The notes under the pieces were generated by a model. The model saw nothing but the letters and a program-made list of their open reading frames with translations. It had not been told where the DNA came from and searched no databases. From NCBI RefSeq assembly GCF_016653615.1, contig NZ_CP067393.1:1193673-1257672 (forward strand): a stretch of DNA of 64,000 nt. Direction: 5' to 3'. This DNA is from Entomomonas asaccharolytica (GTDB lineage Bacteria; Pseudomonadota; Gammaproteobacteria; Pseudomonadales; Pseudomonadaceae). Made by a program: the position numbers and the translations under genes. Below, piece by piece: positions 20,157-28,847 of this stretch; position 1 is the stretch's first letter; each line of letters opens with the position of its first letter.

Positions 20157-20923
20157 TGATCAAGGCTGAAAACTTAACCCTCCAACGTGCAGATAAAACA
20201 ATTATTAATAACATTGATTTAACGTTGCAAAGTGGTGAATTATTAGGTGTGTTAGGTACTAATGGTGCAGGTAAAAGTACTTTGCTAGCAGGTTTATGTG
20301 GTGAACTGGGCAGTGTAACAGGACGAGTAATTTTAGATGATAGACCATTAGACGCTTGGCCAGCTACTGAGAGAGCATGCCATTTAGCTGTATTGCCACA
20401 AACCGCTCGTTTAAATTTTGCATTTTTAGTCAGTGAAGTAGTGGGCTTTGGTCGTTTGCCTCATAACACGGGGTTTACAAAAGACCAAGCTATTATTCAG
20501 GAAGTGCTTGATTTAACCAATATCAGCTATTTAGCAAAACGTAATTATTTAGAGTTATCAGGTGGTGAACGACAACGTGTTCATCTAGCTAGAGTATTAG
20601 CACAATTGTGGCCTATTAATAATCAGTCAGTGTTGTTGCTGGATGAACCTACCTCAATGTTAGATCCGTTGCATCAACATACTTTGCTAAAGGTAGTTAA
20701 GTATTGTGCACAGCAGGGGGCTGCGGTGATGGTAATAGTACATGATTTAAATTTAGCAGCTTGTTATTGTGATCAATTAATCTTTTTACAAGCAGGTAAA
20801 ATTTTTACTCAAGGCATACCTCAACAAGTATTAACTGTAGAGAATATTAAAACGATCTTTGGTTTAGATGTGTTAATCCAGCCCCATCCTATACAAGGAT
20901 ATCCATTAGTTATTGCATGTTAA
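20156..20923 (+). CDS. hmuV: Haem ABC transporter ATP-binding protein (HmuV-like)
   Basis: A 255-residue ABC ATPase: Walker A GTNGAGKST at residues 34-42, signature LSGGERQR, Walker B VLLLDEPTSMLD and the H-loop in VIVHDLNLA. The insert with PLDAWPATERA and LPQTARLNF is characteristic of HmuV. It begins with GTG, preceded by a strong AGGAGG that lies within the end of hmuU, and the hmuU stop shares a base with this start, so translation is coupled. It energises the HmuU permease. Confidence 0.88.
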   Translation: MIKAENLTLQRADKTIINNIDLTLQSGELLGVLGTNGAGKSTLLAGLCGELGSVTGRVILDDRPLDAWPATERACHLAVLPQTARLNFAFLVSEVVGFGRLPHNTGFTKDQAIIQEVLDLTNISYLAKRNYLELSGGERQRVHLARVLAQLWPINNQSVLLLDEPTSMLDPLHQHTLLKVVKYCAQQGAAVMVIVHDLNLAACYCDQLIFLQAGKIFTQGIPQQVLTVENIKTIFGLDVLIQPHPIQGYPLVIAC

Positions 20924-21027
20924 TTTGATATAGCTCTAAACAAAGTGATTCTTCTTTGAGGTGTTAGGTTAATTTATATACTATAGATAATAGTTAGTAT
21001 ATTGATTATCTGAGTTGTTACTATTTA

Positions 21028-21396
21028 ATGAAAGCTTCAAAAGTCCAGATTGAAAATGAAGATGATAGTTTTTTTAGTTTAAGTATTTGGTTTAGTAAAG
21101 ATAGCTTTCTTAAGTATATTGTAGTTTGCAGGGATGTATTAGATGATCCTGATACCATTGTGTATACAGAGTGTTTAGATAAACTTTATTATTTACAAGC
21201 AACAACCGATGATTTCTGTTATCAAATTATTGATAATGTTTTGCATCTTCGATTAAGTTCTGCCACGCCTCTTTGTTTTTTTACTGATAATAGTAAATTG
21301 CAAAAAATAGAGTTAAGTATTAATGATCTCGCTAAAGTTCAAGCAATATTAGCAGATATATTTCCACCTAAAATAGAATATAGGAGGGTACATTAG
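21028..21396 (+). CDS. Uncharacterised 122-residue protein
   Basis: I do not recognise this protein. It is acidic, with no signal peptide or membrane helix, and has an alternating beta pattern (FFSLSIWFS, LKYIVVCRD, YYLQATTDDFCYQIIDN) suggesting a small alpha/beta fold. There is no convincing ribosome site before the ATG. It sits in the same direction between hmuV and a secreted protein gene, with AT-rich gaps on both sides, so an operon link is unproven. Confidence 0.6.
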   Translation: MKASKVQIENEDDSFFSLSIWFSKDSFLKYIVVCRDVLDDPDTIVYTECLDKLYYLQATTDDFCYQIIDNVLHLRLSSATPLCFFTDNSKLQKIELSINDLAKVQAILADIFPPKIEYRRVH

Positions 21397-21465
21397 TATT
21401 AGATAATTGCCGTAACAGTTTTTAAAATATATAATGTTATTTATTGAATTATAAGGGATTATAGT

Positions 21466-22011
21466 ATGAAAAAAATTTTATTTATTGTTATTGTTTGTGG
21501 TATCGGTACTTTAGTTCAAGCCCAATCATTTAAGTGTAAGCAAAGTAATGGTCGTTATCTGTATTCAGACAAGCCTTGTGTAACTTCTTCTGTACAAGCA
21601 AAAAAAACTGTTATGACACCCAATGGAGCGGTAGTTCCTTTAGCAAATGATATAACACCTATTCCATTACCTAGTGTGGTAGTTACTGAGTTTTTTACTA
21701 ACATTGGGAATGCTTGTAAAACGGAAAATGAAGATGCTTTATTAGAGCAATTTTCAGAAGAAATGCAACAGGATATTAAGGAAAGGATAGGTAATAAAAC
21801 AGTTTTTGAAATGGTTTCTTCTGTTTGTAATAAAATGAATGTTATTAAAGAAGAATTAAATAAATCCTCAGAACAAACATTATTCGCTAGTAAAAGACCA
21901 AGCCAAGCAACAGTATTATGTTTTTATAAAGAAACTAAAGGATTAGATAGCTGCATTGGTAATATTCAGATCACAGCTGAGCATAATAAATTAAAATTAA
22001 ATGGTTACTGA
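21466..22011 (+). CDS. Secreted DUF4124-like cysteine-rich protein
   Basis: A 181-residue protein with a clear Sec signal peptide (MKK, hydrophobic core, cleavage after VQA at about residue 19). The mature N-terminus (FKCKQSNGRYLYSDKPC) resembles the DUF4124 segment found in many periplasmic proteobacterial proteins, where a Cys pair brackets a G-x-x-x-Y-S/T-D motif. The rest (a mostly helical region with four more cysteines) is not recognised. Periplasmic location and disulfides are likely, function unknown. It is followed by a strong terminator hairpin. Confidence 0.75.
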   Translation: MKKILFIVIVCGIGTLVQAQSFKCKQSNGRYLYSDKPCVTSSVQAKKTVMTPNGAVVPLANDITPIPLPSVVVTEFFTNIGNACKTENEDALLEQFSEEMQQDIKERIGNKTVFEMVSSVCNKMNVIKEELNKSSEQTLFASKRPSQATVLCFYKETKGLDSCIGNIQITAEHNKLKLNGY

Positions 22012-22040
22012 AATCAGTATATTGATATTAGAAAGTTGCT

Positions 22041-22076
22041 AATAGCTCATTAGTTGTTTTAAGCTAATGAGCTATT
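22041..22076 (+). terminator. Intrinsic terminator after the DUF4124-like gene
   Basis: A 13-base perfect stem: AATAGCTCATTAG (22041-22053) with CTAATGAGCTATT (22064-22076), loop of ten bases, then TTTC. It separates this gene from the acyltransferase gene, whose start is only 21 bp further on. Confidence 0.8.
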
Positions 22077-22096
22077 TTTCATGATATTGATGAGCA

Positions 22097-22876
22097 ATGC
22101 AACCAGTAAAACAAAGCGTTAATATTTTTATAGCATTCTGGCGTGTCATTAGATTATTTTTACACTTTAGTGTAGGAGCTATCAGGGTATTTTTTTTTAT
22201 AAGATTCTATGATGAGGCTAAAACTGCGCAAGTGCTTCGTGCATGGTCTTCTAAATTAATGAAGATACTGGGTATTAGGTTGGTCGTTGAAGGTAGCCTC
22301 CCCCAAAAATTGCATAATACATTAATTGTAGCTAATCATATTTCATGGTTAGATATTTTAGTTATTTTTACGGTTCTAAAACCCCGTTTTGTGGCAAAAA
22401 AAGAAATTAGCCATTGGCCCATAATTGGTAGATTAACTAAATTAGGTGATACAGTTTTTATTGAACGAGAGAATAAACGACATATTATGCAAGTTAATCA
22501 GCAGTTAGCAAAAGAGTTAACTAATGGGAATTGTATAGCTGTTTTTCCAGAAAGTACTACCTCTGATGGTTTAGCAGTAAATAAATTTAAACCTTCATTA
22601 TTTGAGCCTGTTTATCGTTCAAAAGGGTGGGTAATACCAATTGCAATACAATATTTAGATACACAGCAAAAGATTACAACACGCCCTGCATTTATTGGTG
22701 ATATGTCTTTATTAGCGAGCGTTTGGAAAGTATTAACCTGTTATCAATTAACTATAAAAGTTATTTTTAATGACGTGTTAGATAGTCATCAATATACCAG
22801 TCGAAGTCACTTAGCTAACATAGCACAACAACAAATTGGTAAGCATTGGGTAATGCAGAATGAACCTACAAACTAG
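22097..22876 (+). CDS. PlsC-like lysophospholipid acyltransferase
   Basis: A 259-residue membrane-associated acyltransferase of the AGPAT/PlsC family. The N-terminal hydrophobic segment (about 10-37) is followed by the catalytic NHxxxxD motif (N80, H81, D86 in NHISWLD), the FIER block (121-124) and FPEST at 150-154, where the usual FPEGT glycine is serine. It would transfer an acyl chain to a lysophosphatidate-type (or lyso-ornithine lipid) acceptor at the inner membrane; the exact acceptor cannot be read from sequence. Its 3' end overlaps the following HD-domain gene by 17 bp, indicating coupling. Confidence 0.85.
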   Translation: MQPVKQSVNIFIAFWRVIRLFLHFSVGAIRVFFFIRFYDEAKTAQVLRAWSSKLMKILGIRLVVEGSLPQKLHNTLIVANHISWLDILVIFTVLKPRFVAKKEISHWPIIGRLTKLGDTVFIERENKRHIMQVNQQLAKELTNGNCIAVFPESTTSDGLAVNKFKPSLFEPVYRSKGWVIPIAIQYLDTQQKITTRPAFIGDMSLLASVWKVLTCYQLTIKVIFNDVLDSHQYTSRSHLANIAQQQIGKHWVMQNEPTN

Positions 22877-23462
22877 ATGGCTAAATAGCTGTCAGCAGTT
22901 GGGAGTATCGCCTGATCAAACTATTTTTATAAAGTTAGTTAATTATTACTCACAACCAGATCGTCATTATCACACTTTACAGTATTTGCAAGAGTGCTTT
23001 TGTTATTTTGATTTAGTGAAAGATCAGGCTGAAATGTCTCCTATAATTGAAATGGCATTATGGTTTCATGACGCGATTTATAATGTTAGAGGACATAATA
23101 ATGAGCAACTAAGTGCTCAATGGGCAGCAGAATGTTTACAATCATTGAAAGTTGCACAAAGTATTATAGATGAAGTACAACAGTTAATTCTGGTAACAGA
23201 CCATCAAACAATACCAAAAACAATAGACGAAAAAATTATTGTAGATATAGATTTAGCTATTTTAGGGGCTACACCACAACGTTATGCAGAATATGAACAA
23301 CAAATTAGAAAAGAATACAGTTGGGTGCCTTATTTTCTTTATAAGAAAAAACGTAAGGATGTGCTTAAATCTTTTATAAAACGACCCACTATTTACCAAA
23401 CAGCAAAGTTATTTAATTTATTAGAGCAACAGGCTAGAGATAATCTTAATAGAATAATCTAA
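22860..23462 (+). CDS. HD-domain metal-dependent phosphohydrolase-like protein
   Basis: A 200-residue protein with an HD-superfamily arrangement: an early HYHTLQY motif (first His), FHDAIYN (the HD doublet), a second helix with NNEQLSA, and TDHQ further on with D in VDIDLAILG. This matches the family of predicted HD phosphohydrolases of about 200 residues common in proteobacteria, sometimes misnamed after a glutamate receptor subunit. The metal-binding residues appear intact, so it should be an active phosphohydrolase; the substrate is unknown. The start overlaps the acyltransferase gene. Confidence 0.8.
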   Translation: MNLQTRWLNSCQQLGVSPDQTIFIKLVNYYSQPDRHYHTLQYLQECFCYFDLVKDQAEMSPIIEMALWFHDAIYNVRGHNNEQLSAQWAAECLQSLKVAQSIIDEVQQLILVTDHQTIPKTIDEKIIVDIDLAILGATPQRYAEYEQQIRKEYSWVPYFLYKKKRKDVLKSFIKRPTIYQTAKLFNLLEQQARDNLNRII

Positions 23463-23569
23463 GACTATCTATATTATTATCATACTATTAAAGGGATAGG
23501 TTTTAACAATAACTGATAATATAATGCCAAGTCATTTTCAATAAATAAAATAATTTTAGAAGGTTAATA

Positions 23570-25027
23570 ATGGGATTATTGGGCATATTATTAGGGCTAG
23601 GATTACTGGTTTTTTTAGCATTTAGGGGCTGGACTGTACTTATTTTAGCGCCTCTTTCAGCTTTAATCGTAGCACTGTTTAGTGGCGAGCCCTTATTAGC
23701 GCATTGGACCCAAACTTTTATGGGTAATACAGCACGATTTTTTTCTCAGTTTTTTCCCTTATTTTTATTAGGTGCTGTGTTTGGTAAATTAATGGAAGAT
23801 ACAGGTTCAATTTCAACAATTGCTCAATTTATGATGAAGCACTTAGGAGAGAAAAGAGCTATTTTGGCAGTAGTATTAGCAGGTGCAATGGTGACTTATG
23901 GTGGAGTCAGTTTATTTGTAGCTTTCTTTGTATTAGCCCCTATGGCAAATGAGTTATTTCGCTCAGCTAATATTCCCCATCGTTTAATACCTGGTGCTAT
24001 TATTTTAGGTACTTCAACTTTTACTATGTCTGCCTTACCGGGTACGCCTTCTATTCAAAATGCTATTCCAACTGCTTTTTTTGGAACTACTCCTTTTGCT
24101 GCGCCAGGTTTAGGTATTATTGCCAGTGCAGTGATGTTAGCAGTAGGTTTATGGTGGTTATATCGTGTGCAACGTATAGCAGTGTTAAATGGAGAAGGTT
24201 TTGGTAAAGGCAGTAAAATGGCCACAGCCTCTGCTCTAGCTAATGATGATAAGTTACGTGAGCAGGTAGTACATTCTACCGAATTTGATCCAACAGGTGT
24301 TAATAAAGGAAAACGTGTTAAATATTTTCCTCCTATTGTATTTGCAATGTTGCCATTGATTGTTGTGGTGAGCGTTAATTTACTGATGTCAGAAGTTATT
24401 TTACCCAATATGGATACCAGTTTTTTAGCAGAAGCAAAATGGGGAAGTACTAGCTTTGCAGCGGTAGGCGGTATTTGGTCAGTGATTACTGCATTAACTT
24501 GTGCCATTGTAGTGGTTATTCTTGTTAACTTTAAAAAATTACCTGATTTTCGTAAATCATTGGGGGCTGGTGCTAATTCTTCTGTACTACCTGCTGTTAG
24601 TGTTGCTTGTTTAGTCGGTTTTGGGGCTGTGGTAGCAGCCATGCCAGCCTTTACTGTGGTTAAGGATTGGGTGTTAGGTATTGAAGGTGGGCCTTTAGTT
24701 TCTTTAGCTGTATCTACCAACTTGCTAGCAGGTTTAACAGGCTCTGCCTCTGGTGGACTATCCATAGCCCTAGATTCTTTAGCAAGCACCTATATGACCT
24801 TAGCAGAGCAATTAAATATTGATCCTGCATTAATGCATAGAATTGCGGTCATTGGTTCTGGCACATTAGATACCTTACCTCATAATGGGGCTGTTGTATC
24901 CTTGTTAGCCATTTGTGGTTGTACTCATAAAGAAAGTTATAAAGATATTATTATGGCAGGTATTCTAAGTGCTTTAATCGCATTAGTTGTAGTAATTGTG
25001 TTAGGTTCAATCTTCGGTAGTTTTTAA
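23570..25027 (+). CDS. gntP: GntP-family gluconate/organic acid permease
   Basis: A 485-residue, about twelve-helix transporter of the GntP family (H+-coupled uptake of gluconate or related hydroxy acids). Typical segments are TYGGVSLFVAFFVLAPMA, the conserved TFTMSALPGTPSIQN loop, and SGSLDTLPHNGAV-like GTLDTLPHNGAVV near the C-terminus. A good AGAAGG site precedes the ATG. No kinase (gntK) or regulator (gntR) is adjacent, so the true substrate (gluconate or another organic acid) is undetermined. Confidence 0.88.
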   Translation: MGLLGILLGLGLLVFLAFRGWTVLILAPLSALIVALFSGEPLLAHWTQTFMGNTARFFSQFFPLFLLGAVFGKLMEDTGSISTIAQFMMKHLGEKRAILAVVLAGAMVTYGGVSLFVAFFVLAPMANELFRSANIPHRLIPGAIILGTSTFTMSALPGTPSIQNAIPTAFFGTTPFAAPGLGIIASAVMLAVGLWWLYRVQRIAVLNGEGFGKGSKMATASALANDDKLREQVVHSTEFDPTGVNKGKRVKYFPPIVFAMLPLIVVVSVNLLMSEVILPNMDTSFLAEAKWGSTSFAAVGGIWSVITALTCAIVVVILVNFKKLPDFRKSLGAGANSSVLPAVSVACLVGFGAVVAAMPAFTVVKDWVLGIEGGPLVSLAVSTNLLAGLTGSASGGLSIALDSLASTYMTLAEQLNIDPALMHRIAVIGSGTLDTLPHNGAVVSLLAICGCTHKESYKDIIMAGILSALIALVVVIVLGSIFGSF

Positions 25028-25220
25028 TAAGATGGCTATTACTTTTTGACTTTATATAGCGTTGATTTGTTATGTCATAATTGTTCTACAGTCTGTGGTT
25101 AGTTATGTTATAAAAAACTAAAAAGCATTAATTATAATGCACTCTAGCTTAGAAGATTTTCTATAAAGTTAAACTTTCTGATATAATTATTATTTTGATA
25201 GAACCCTTGGAAGTTTCCTC

Positions 25221-26027
25221 ATGCAGCCTATGCTAACCATTGCATTACGTGCCGCCCGTAGTGCAGGCGAATATATTTTTAGAGCAACAGAACGTTTAGA
25301 TAGTCTTAGTCCACAGCAAAAAGAAACTAATGATTATGTTTCTGAAATCGACAGAAGTGCTGAAGAAATTATTATTACTGCTTTACAAAAAGCTTATCCA
25401 AATCACGGTATCCTAGCAGAAGAGCGTGGGTTAATTAAAGGAACAGCGGAAGGTGCTGACTATTTATGGATTATTGATCCATTAGATGGAACAACTAATT
25501 TTTTACGTGGTGTTCCACACTATGCTGTAAGTATTGCTTGTCAATATAAAGGGCGTTTAGAACATGCTGTAGTATTAGACCCTGTTCGTCAAGAGGAATT
25601 TACTGCTTCCCGTGGTCGTGGTGCGGCGATGAATGGTAAACGAATTCGTGTTAGTGCGCGTAAAAGCTTAGACGGTGCTTTACTAGCAACAGGTTTTCCA
25701 TTTAAACAAGATCAATTAGACGGTTTAGATAGTTATTTAGCGATGTTTCGCGACTTAATCGGAGCTACTGCGGGTATACGCAGGGCTGGAGCAGCTAGTT
25801 TAGATTTAGCTTATGTGGCAGCAGGTCGCTATGATGCATTCTGGGAATCTGGTTTGTCGCAATGGGATATGGCGGCTGGTGCATTATTAATTCAAGAAGC
25901 AGGCGGCTTAATTAGTGACTTTAAAGGTGGCCATGACTTTTTAGAAAACGGTCAAGTAGTCACAGGTAACCCTAAATGTTTTAAAGCTGTTTTACAAACT
26001 ATTCAGCCACACCTTTCTAAAAAATAA
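25221..26027 (+). CDS. suhB: Inositol-1-monophosphatase family protein SuhB
   Basis: A 268-residue Mg-dependent phosphatase of the IMPase fold. The metal sites are visible: EERG (E69 region), WIIDPLDGTTNF with the two aspartates, and the late WESGLSQWDMAAGALLIQEAGG with the third aspartate. The N-terminus MQPMLTIALRAARSAGE matches SuhB orthologues in Pseudomonas. In bacteria SuhB also binds RNA polymerase/NusA and takes part in rRNA antitermination, beyond its enzymatic role. Monocistronic, with a terminator immediately downstream. Confidence 0.95.
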   Translation: MQPMLTIALRAARSAGEYIFRATERLDSLSPQQKETNDYVSEIDRSAEEIIITALQKAYPNHGILAEERGLIKGTAEGADYLWIIDPLDGTTNFLRGVPHYAVSIACQYKGRLEHAVVLDPVRQEEFTASRGRGAAMNGKRIRVSARKSLDGALLATGFPFKQDQLDGLDSYLAMFRDLIGATAGIRRAGAASLDLAYVAAGRYDAFWESGLSQWDMAAGALLIQEAGGLISDFKGGHDFLENGQVVTGNPKCFKAVLQTIQPHLSKK

Positions 26028-26039
26028 TATCTCTTTTAT

Positions 26040-26067
26040 GGGTTTGCTTTTTTTAAAGAGCAAATCC
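26040..26067 (+). terminator. Intrinsic terminator after suhB
   Basis: GGGTTTGCT (26040-26048) pairs with AGCAAATCC (26059-26067), nine pairs with one G-U, loop of ten bases, followed by ACC and then a long T-rich tract (TTTCTTTTTTC). Confidence 0.75.
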
Positions 26068-26168
26068 ACCTTTCTTTTTTCTATTTTTCATTAATGTAAG
26101 TAAAAGTTTGGCGTATTTGTTCTAGTTGATTTATTGCAATACAAAGTAAGAGAAATTTCTATATAACA

Positions 26169-26178
26169 CCTCATGAGG
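26169..26178. promoter_or_regulatory. Perfect CCTCATGAGG palindrome upstream of the first mdaB
   Basis: A ten-base perfect palindrome 41 bp upstream of the start codon, directly after TATAAC (26162-26167), which could be a -10 box. The position would suit an operator for an oxidative- or quinone-stress regulator, but no regulator is identifiable. Confidence 0.35.
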
Positions 26179-26219
26179 AAGTAGCTCTGATCATGCTGTT
26201 TAATTAATGAGGATATACA

Positions 26220-26828
26220 ATGAAAGTATTATTAATTGATGGAGCAAAAGCATTTGCAAGTACACGTGGTAAATTGAATGACACAATGTGTGAAATTGCT
26301 AAAACTACATTGATAGAATTTGGTCATGAAATACAAGAAACACGTGTTAATGATGGTTATGATGTAGACGCTGAGGTACAGAAGTTTTTATGGGCAGAAA
26401 TGATAATTTATCAAATGCCTGCATGGTGGATGGGACCGCCTTGGATTGTCAAAAAATACATGGATGAAGTATTTAATGCAGGTAATGGTATTTTTTATGA
26501 AGATGAAAGTAATACGCCAGAAGAATTACTAAAACCCTATGGAAAAACAGGTTTATTACAGGGACGTTATTACATGCTATCAGTTACTTGGAATGCACCC
26601 GCTGAAACTTTTTCAGAATATGATCATTTTTTTGATGGCAGAGGGGTTGACGCAGTTTATTTAGCTTTTCATAAGGCGCATCAATTCTTAGGTCTAAAAG
26701 CATTGCCTACTTTCTTAGCAGCCAATGTTGATAAAGATCCACATATTGACCAGCAAATAGCGGCTTATAAAACACGCTTATCCAGAGTAATTTGGATGAT
26801 GGCGAAAAAGAACTTTAATGATTTGTAA
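26220..26828 (+). CDS. MdaB-like NADPH:quinone oxidoreductase (copy 1)
   Basis: A 202-residue flavodoxin-fold NAD(P)H-dependent quinone reductase homologous to E. coli MdaB, which performs two-electron reduction of quinones with FAD. Conserved blocks include LLIDGAKAFA, the AEMIIYQMPAWWMGPPWIVKKYMDEVF stretch split around the WWMG core, LSVTWNAP, DGRGVDAVYL and FHKAHQFLGL. A GAGG site precedes the ATG. A second paralogue follows 117 bp downstream. This copy has a longer C-terminus (SRVIWMMAKKNFNDL) and more substitutions relative to MdaB than copy 2, so it may be the diverged paralogue. Confidence 0.88.
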   Translation: MKVLLIDGAKAFASTRGKLNDTMCEIAKTTLIEFGHEIQETRVNDGYDVDAEVQKFLWAEMIIYQMPAWWMGPPWIVKKYMDEVFNAGNGIFYEDESNTPEELLKPYGKTGLLQGRYYMLSVTWNAPAETFSEYDHFFDGRGVDAVYLAFHKAHQFLGLKALPTFLAANVDKDPHIDQQIAAYKTRLSRVIWMMAKKNFNDL

Positions 26829-26945
26829 AATTCTGTATTGATTTATAAGATTAAATTTTATGTTTGACCTTATGGATAACTGATTTTTACTCAGAGAAAA
26901 TTTATAATTGGCACCATATTTTAAAGTATTTATTTTGAGGTAATT

Positions 26946-27530
26946 GTGAAAATATTATTAATTAATGGTTCCCAAGTGTTTGCTCATTCAGGTGGTGAAC
27001 TTAATACAACTTTACATGATGTAGCAGTTAAAATACTGTCTGATTTAGGTCATCAAGTTAAAGAAACCCATATTGAAAAAGGCTATGATGAAACAGAAGA
27101 AGTAGAAAAAATACTGTGGGCAGATACCATTGTTTATCAAATGGCAGGTTGGTGGATGAGTACACCATGGAAAGTAAAAAAATACATGGATGATGTCTAT
27201 ACCGCTGGTCATGGTAAGTTATATAAAAATGATGGACGTACCCGTAGCGATCCTACTAAACAATATGGTTCAGGTGGTATGTTACAAGGTCGCCAATATA
27301 TGCTTTCGGTTACATGGAATGCGCCTGTAGCTGCTTTTGAAGAGTTTGGCAATTTCTTTGATGGCAGAGGGGTAGACGGTGTGTATTTCCCTTTTCATAA
27401 ATCACAGCAATTTTTAGGTTTATCCGCGCTACCTACCTTTATGGCAAATGATGTCATTAAAGAGCCAAATATAGAAGCAACTACTGCAGCTTACAAGGCG
27501 CATTTAAAACAAGTTTTTGCTCAAGTATAA
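26946..27530 (+). CDS. mdaB: MdaB-like NADPH:quinone oxidoreductase (copy 2)
   Basis: A 194-residue protein, length and sequence closest to canonical MdaB (E. coli, 193): LLINGSQVFAHSGGEL, the WWMSTPWKVKKYMDDV block, GKLYKNDGRTRSDPTKQYGSGG and DGRGVDGVYFPFHKSQQFLG. The start is GTG with TGAGG five bases upstream. It is a tandem relative of the preceding gene and converges with the Bcr/CflA gene, with stops three bases apart. Role: flavin-dependent two-electron quinone reduction protecting against redox cycling. Confidence 0.9.
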   Translation: MKILLINGSQVFAHSGGELNTTLHDVAVKILSDLGHQVKETHIEKGYDETEEVEKILWADTIVYQMAGWWMSTPWKVKKYMDDVYTAGHGKLYKNDGRTRSDPTKQYGSGGMLQGRQYMLSVTWNAPVAAFEEFGNFFDGRGVDGVYFPFHKSQQFLGLSALPTFMANDVIKEPNIEATTAAYKAHLKQVFAQV

Positions 27531-27533
27531 GCT

Positions 27534-28727
27534 TTAAGTAATACTTTCACTGACTGATGTGGCTTGTTGTTGCTTTGTAGTTAAGTAAGTAATTATCATA
27601 CTAAGTGTAACGCTACAAGCTAACATCAGTGCTGTTGGATAAGCAGTACCATTTTGTAACCAAGCGGTCATACCAGATAAACTAGCAGCAATAGCAAATT
27701 GTATTGTGCCCATTAATGCAGAGGCACTGCCTGCTTGACGAGCATCTACTGCCATAGCACAAGCTGTAATATTTGGCAGTAACACACCTAATGATCCCAT
27801 AAAGATAATAATTGGTATGGTGAATAACCAGACAGGTGCTTGTAGATAATGGGCTAAGATTAATAAAAGCGCAGCAATAAGTGATACCCAAAGTACTTTA
27901 GCAATCCAATAATCAGAGCTATGTTTAGCTAATAAAAAATGGTTAAGTTGTGCAGATAACATAATACTTAATGAGTTAAGTGCAAATATCCAAGCATATT
28001 GAGTATTGCTAAGTCCATGCAATTCAACAAATAAAAAATGAGAGCTACCAATATAAATAAACAAACCTGCTAATATAAAACCACTGACAAAGCTATAACC
28101 TAGAAATTTCCGTTCTTTAAATAAGTGCTGATATTGTTTAAAAGCAGTGCTTACTGCTGGGCGAGGTGCATTGGCAGATAATGTTTCAGGCAGCCAGAAG
28201 AGTGCAGTGATCGCAATACTAATAGCGAAAATAAAACAAAAGTAAAAACTAGTCTGCCAAGAAAAATAGACTAAGAGTAAACTTCCCAATAAAGGGGCAA
28301 CCATTGGTGTAATACCATTAACTAACATTAACTGTGAAAATACTTTTGCAGCTGTATTAGGGTCACATAGATCTCTTACTACTGCCCTAGAAATAACCAT
28401 GCCAGCACAACCACCTAATGCTTGTAGAAAGCGTAAAGTGATTAGCCAGTTTAGACTAGAGGCTAATGCACAACCTAATGAGGCAACAATAAATATGCAT
28501 GCACCAACGATTAAAGGAGGTTTTCGACCTAGTTTATCAGTTAATGGCCCATACAATATCTGTCCAATGGCGAGACCAATAAGATAAACAGACAGGCTAA
28601 GTTGTACATTGTCGGTTAATGTGTTGAATTCATTAGCTATTAAATCAAAAGAGGGTAGATATAAGTCTATAGCTAGTGGTCCAAAAGCATTTAAACCTGC
28701 TAAGATGAGAATAATTCGTAAAGTCAT
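27534..28727 (-). CDS. Bcr/CflA-family multidrug efflux MFS transporter
   Basis: A 397-residue, twelve-helix major facilitator. The Bcr/CflA signatures are present: FGPLAIDLYLPSF in helix 1, the IGQILYGPLTDKLGRKPPL motif A, RFLQALGGCAGMVISRAVVRDL in helices 4-5 and MLVNGITPMVAPLLGS after. Such proteins export drugs such as bicyclomycin, chloramphenicol or amino acid derivatives in exchange for protons. It is divergent from a TetR-family regulator with an operator-like palindrome between the two genes, so repression by that regulator and relief by a ligand is the likely control. Confidence 0.9.
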   Translation of the reverse strand: MTLRIILILAGLNAFGPLAIDLYLPSFDLIANEFNTLTDNVQLSLSVYLIGLAIGQILYGPLTDKLGRKPPLIVGACIFIVASLGCALASSLNWLITLRFLQALGGCAGMVISRAVVRDLCDPNTAAKVFSQLMLVNGITPMVAPLLGSLLLVYFSWQTSFYFCFIFAISIAITALFWLPETLSANAPRPAVSTAFKQYQHLFKERKFLGYSFVSGFILAGLFIYIGSSHFLFVELHGLSNTQYAWIFALNSLSIMLSAQLNHFLLAKHSSDYWIAKVLWVSLIAALLLILAHYLQAPVWLFTIPIIIFMGSLGVLLPNITACAMAVDARQAGSASALMGTIQFAIAASLSGMTAWLQNGTAYPTALMLACSVTLSMIITYLTTKQQQATSVSESIT

Positions 28728-28778
28728 TAATGCATTTTATAATAAAATGTAGAACTGTGCTGTATTAAATGATATAAA

Positions 28779-28799
28779 TTACATACATCTTGTTTGTAA
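28779..28799. promoter_or_regulatory. Near-perfect TetR-type operator between efflux gene and regulator
   Basis: TTACATACA (28779-28787), TCT spacer, TGTTTGTAA (28791-28799): 17 of 21 positions are dyad-symmetric, with a single mismatched arm position outside the three-base centre. The half-site TTACA-x-ACA resembles operators of AcrR/TtgR-type regulators. It lies between the divergent MFS and tetR genes, 51 bp from the MFS start and 48 bp from the tetR start, where it could block both promoters. Confidence 0.75.
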
Positions 28800-28847
28800 A
28801 TAGATTAAAATAGTCATTCAAAATAAATTGAGGAACGATGATTAACT

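Noticed and set aside
24055..24789. A 244-codon minus-strand open frame inside gntP
   Set aside because: Antisense to a well-conserved transporter; composition is typical of an antisense shadow and there is no ribosome site.
26908..26924. TTGGCAC followed by CATATTTTA as a sigma-54 promoter for the second mdaB
   Set aside because: The -24-like element is good, but the -12 element lacks the required GC (TTTA instead of TTGC).
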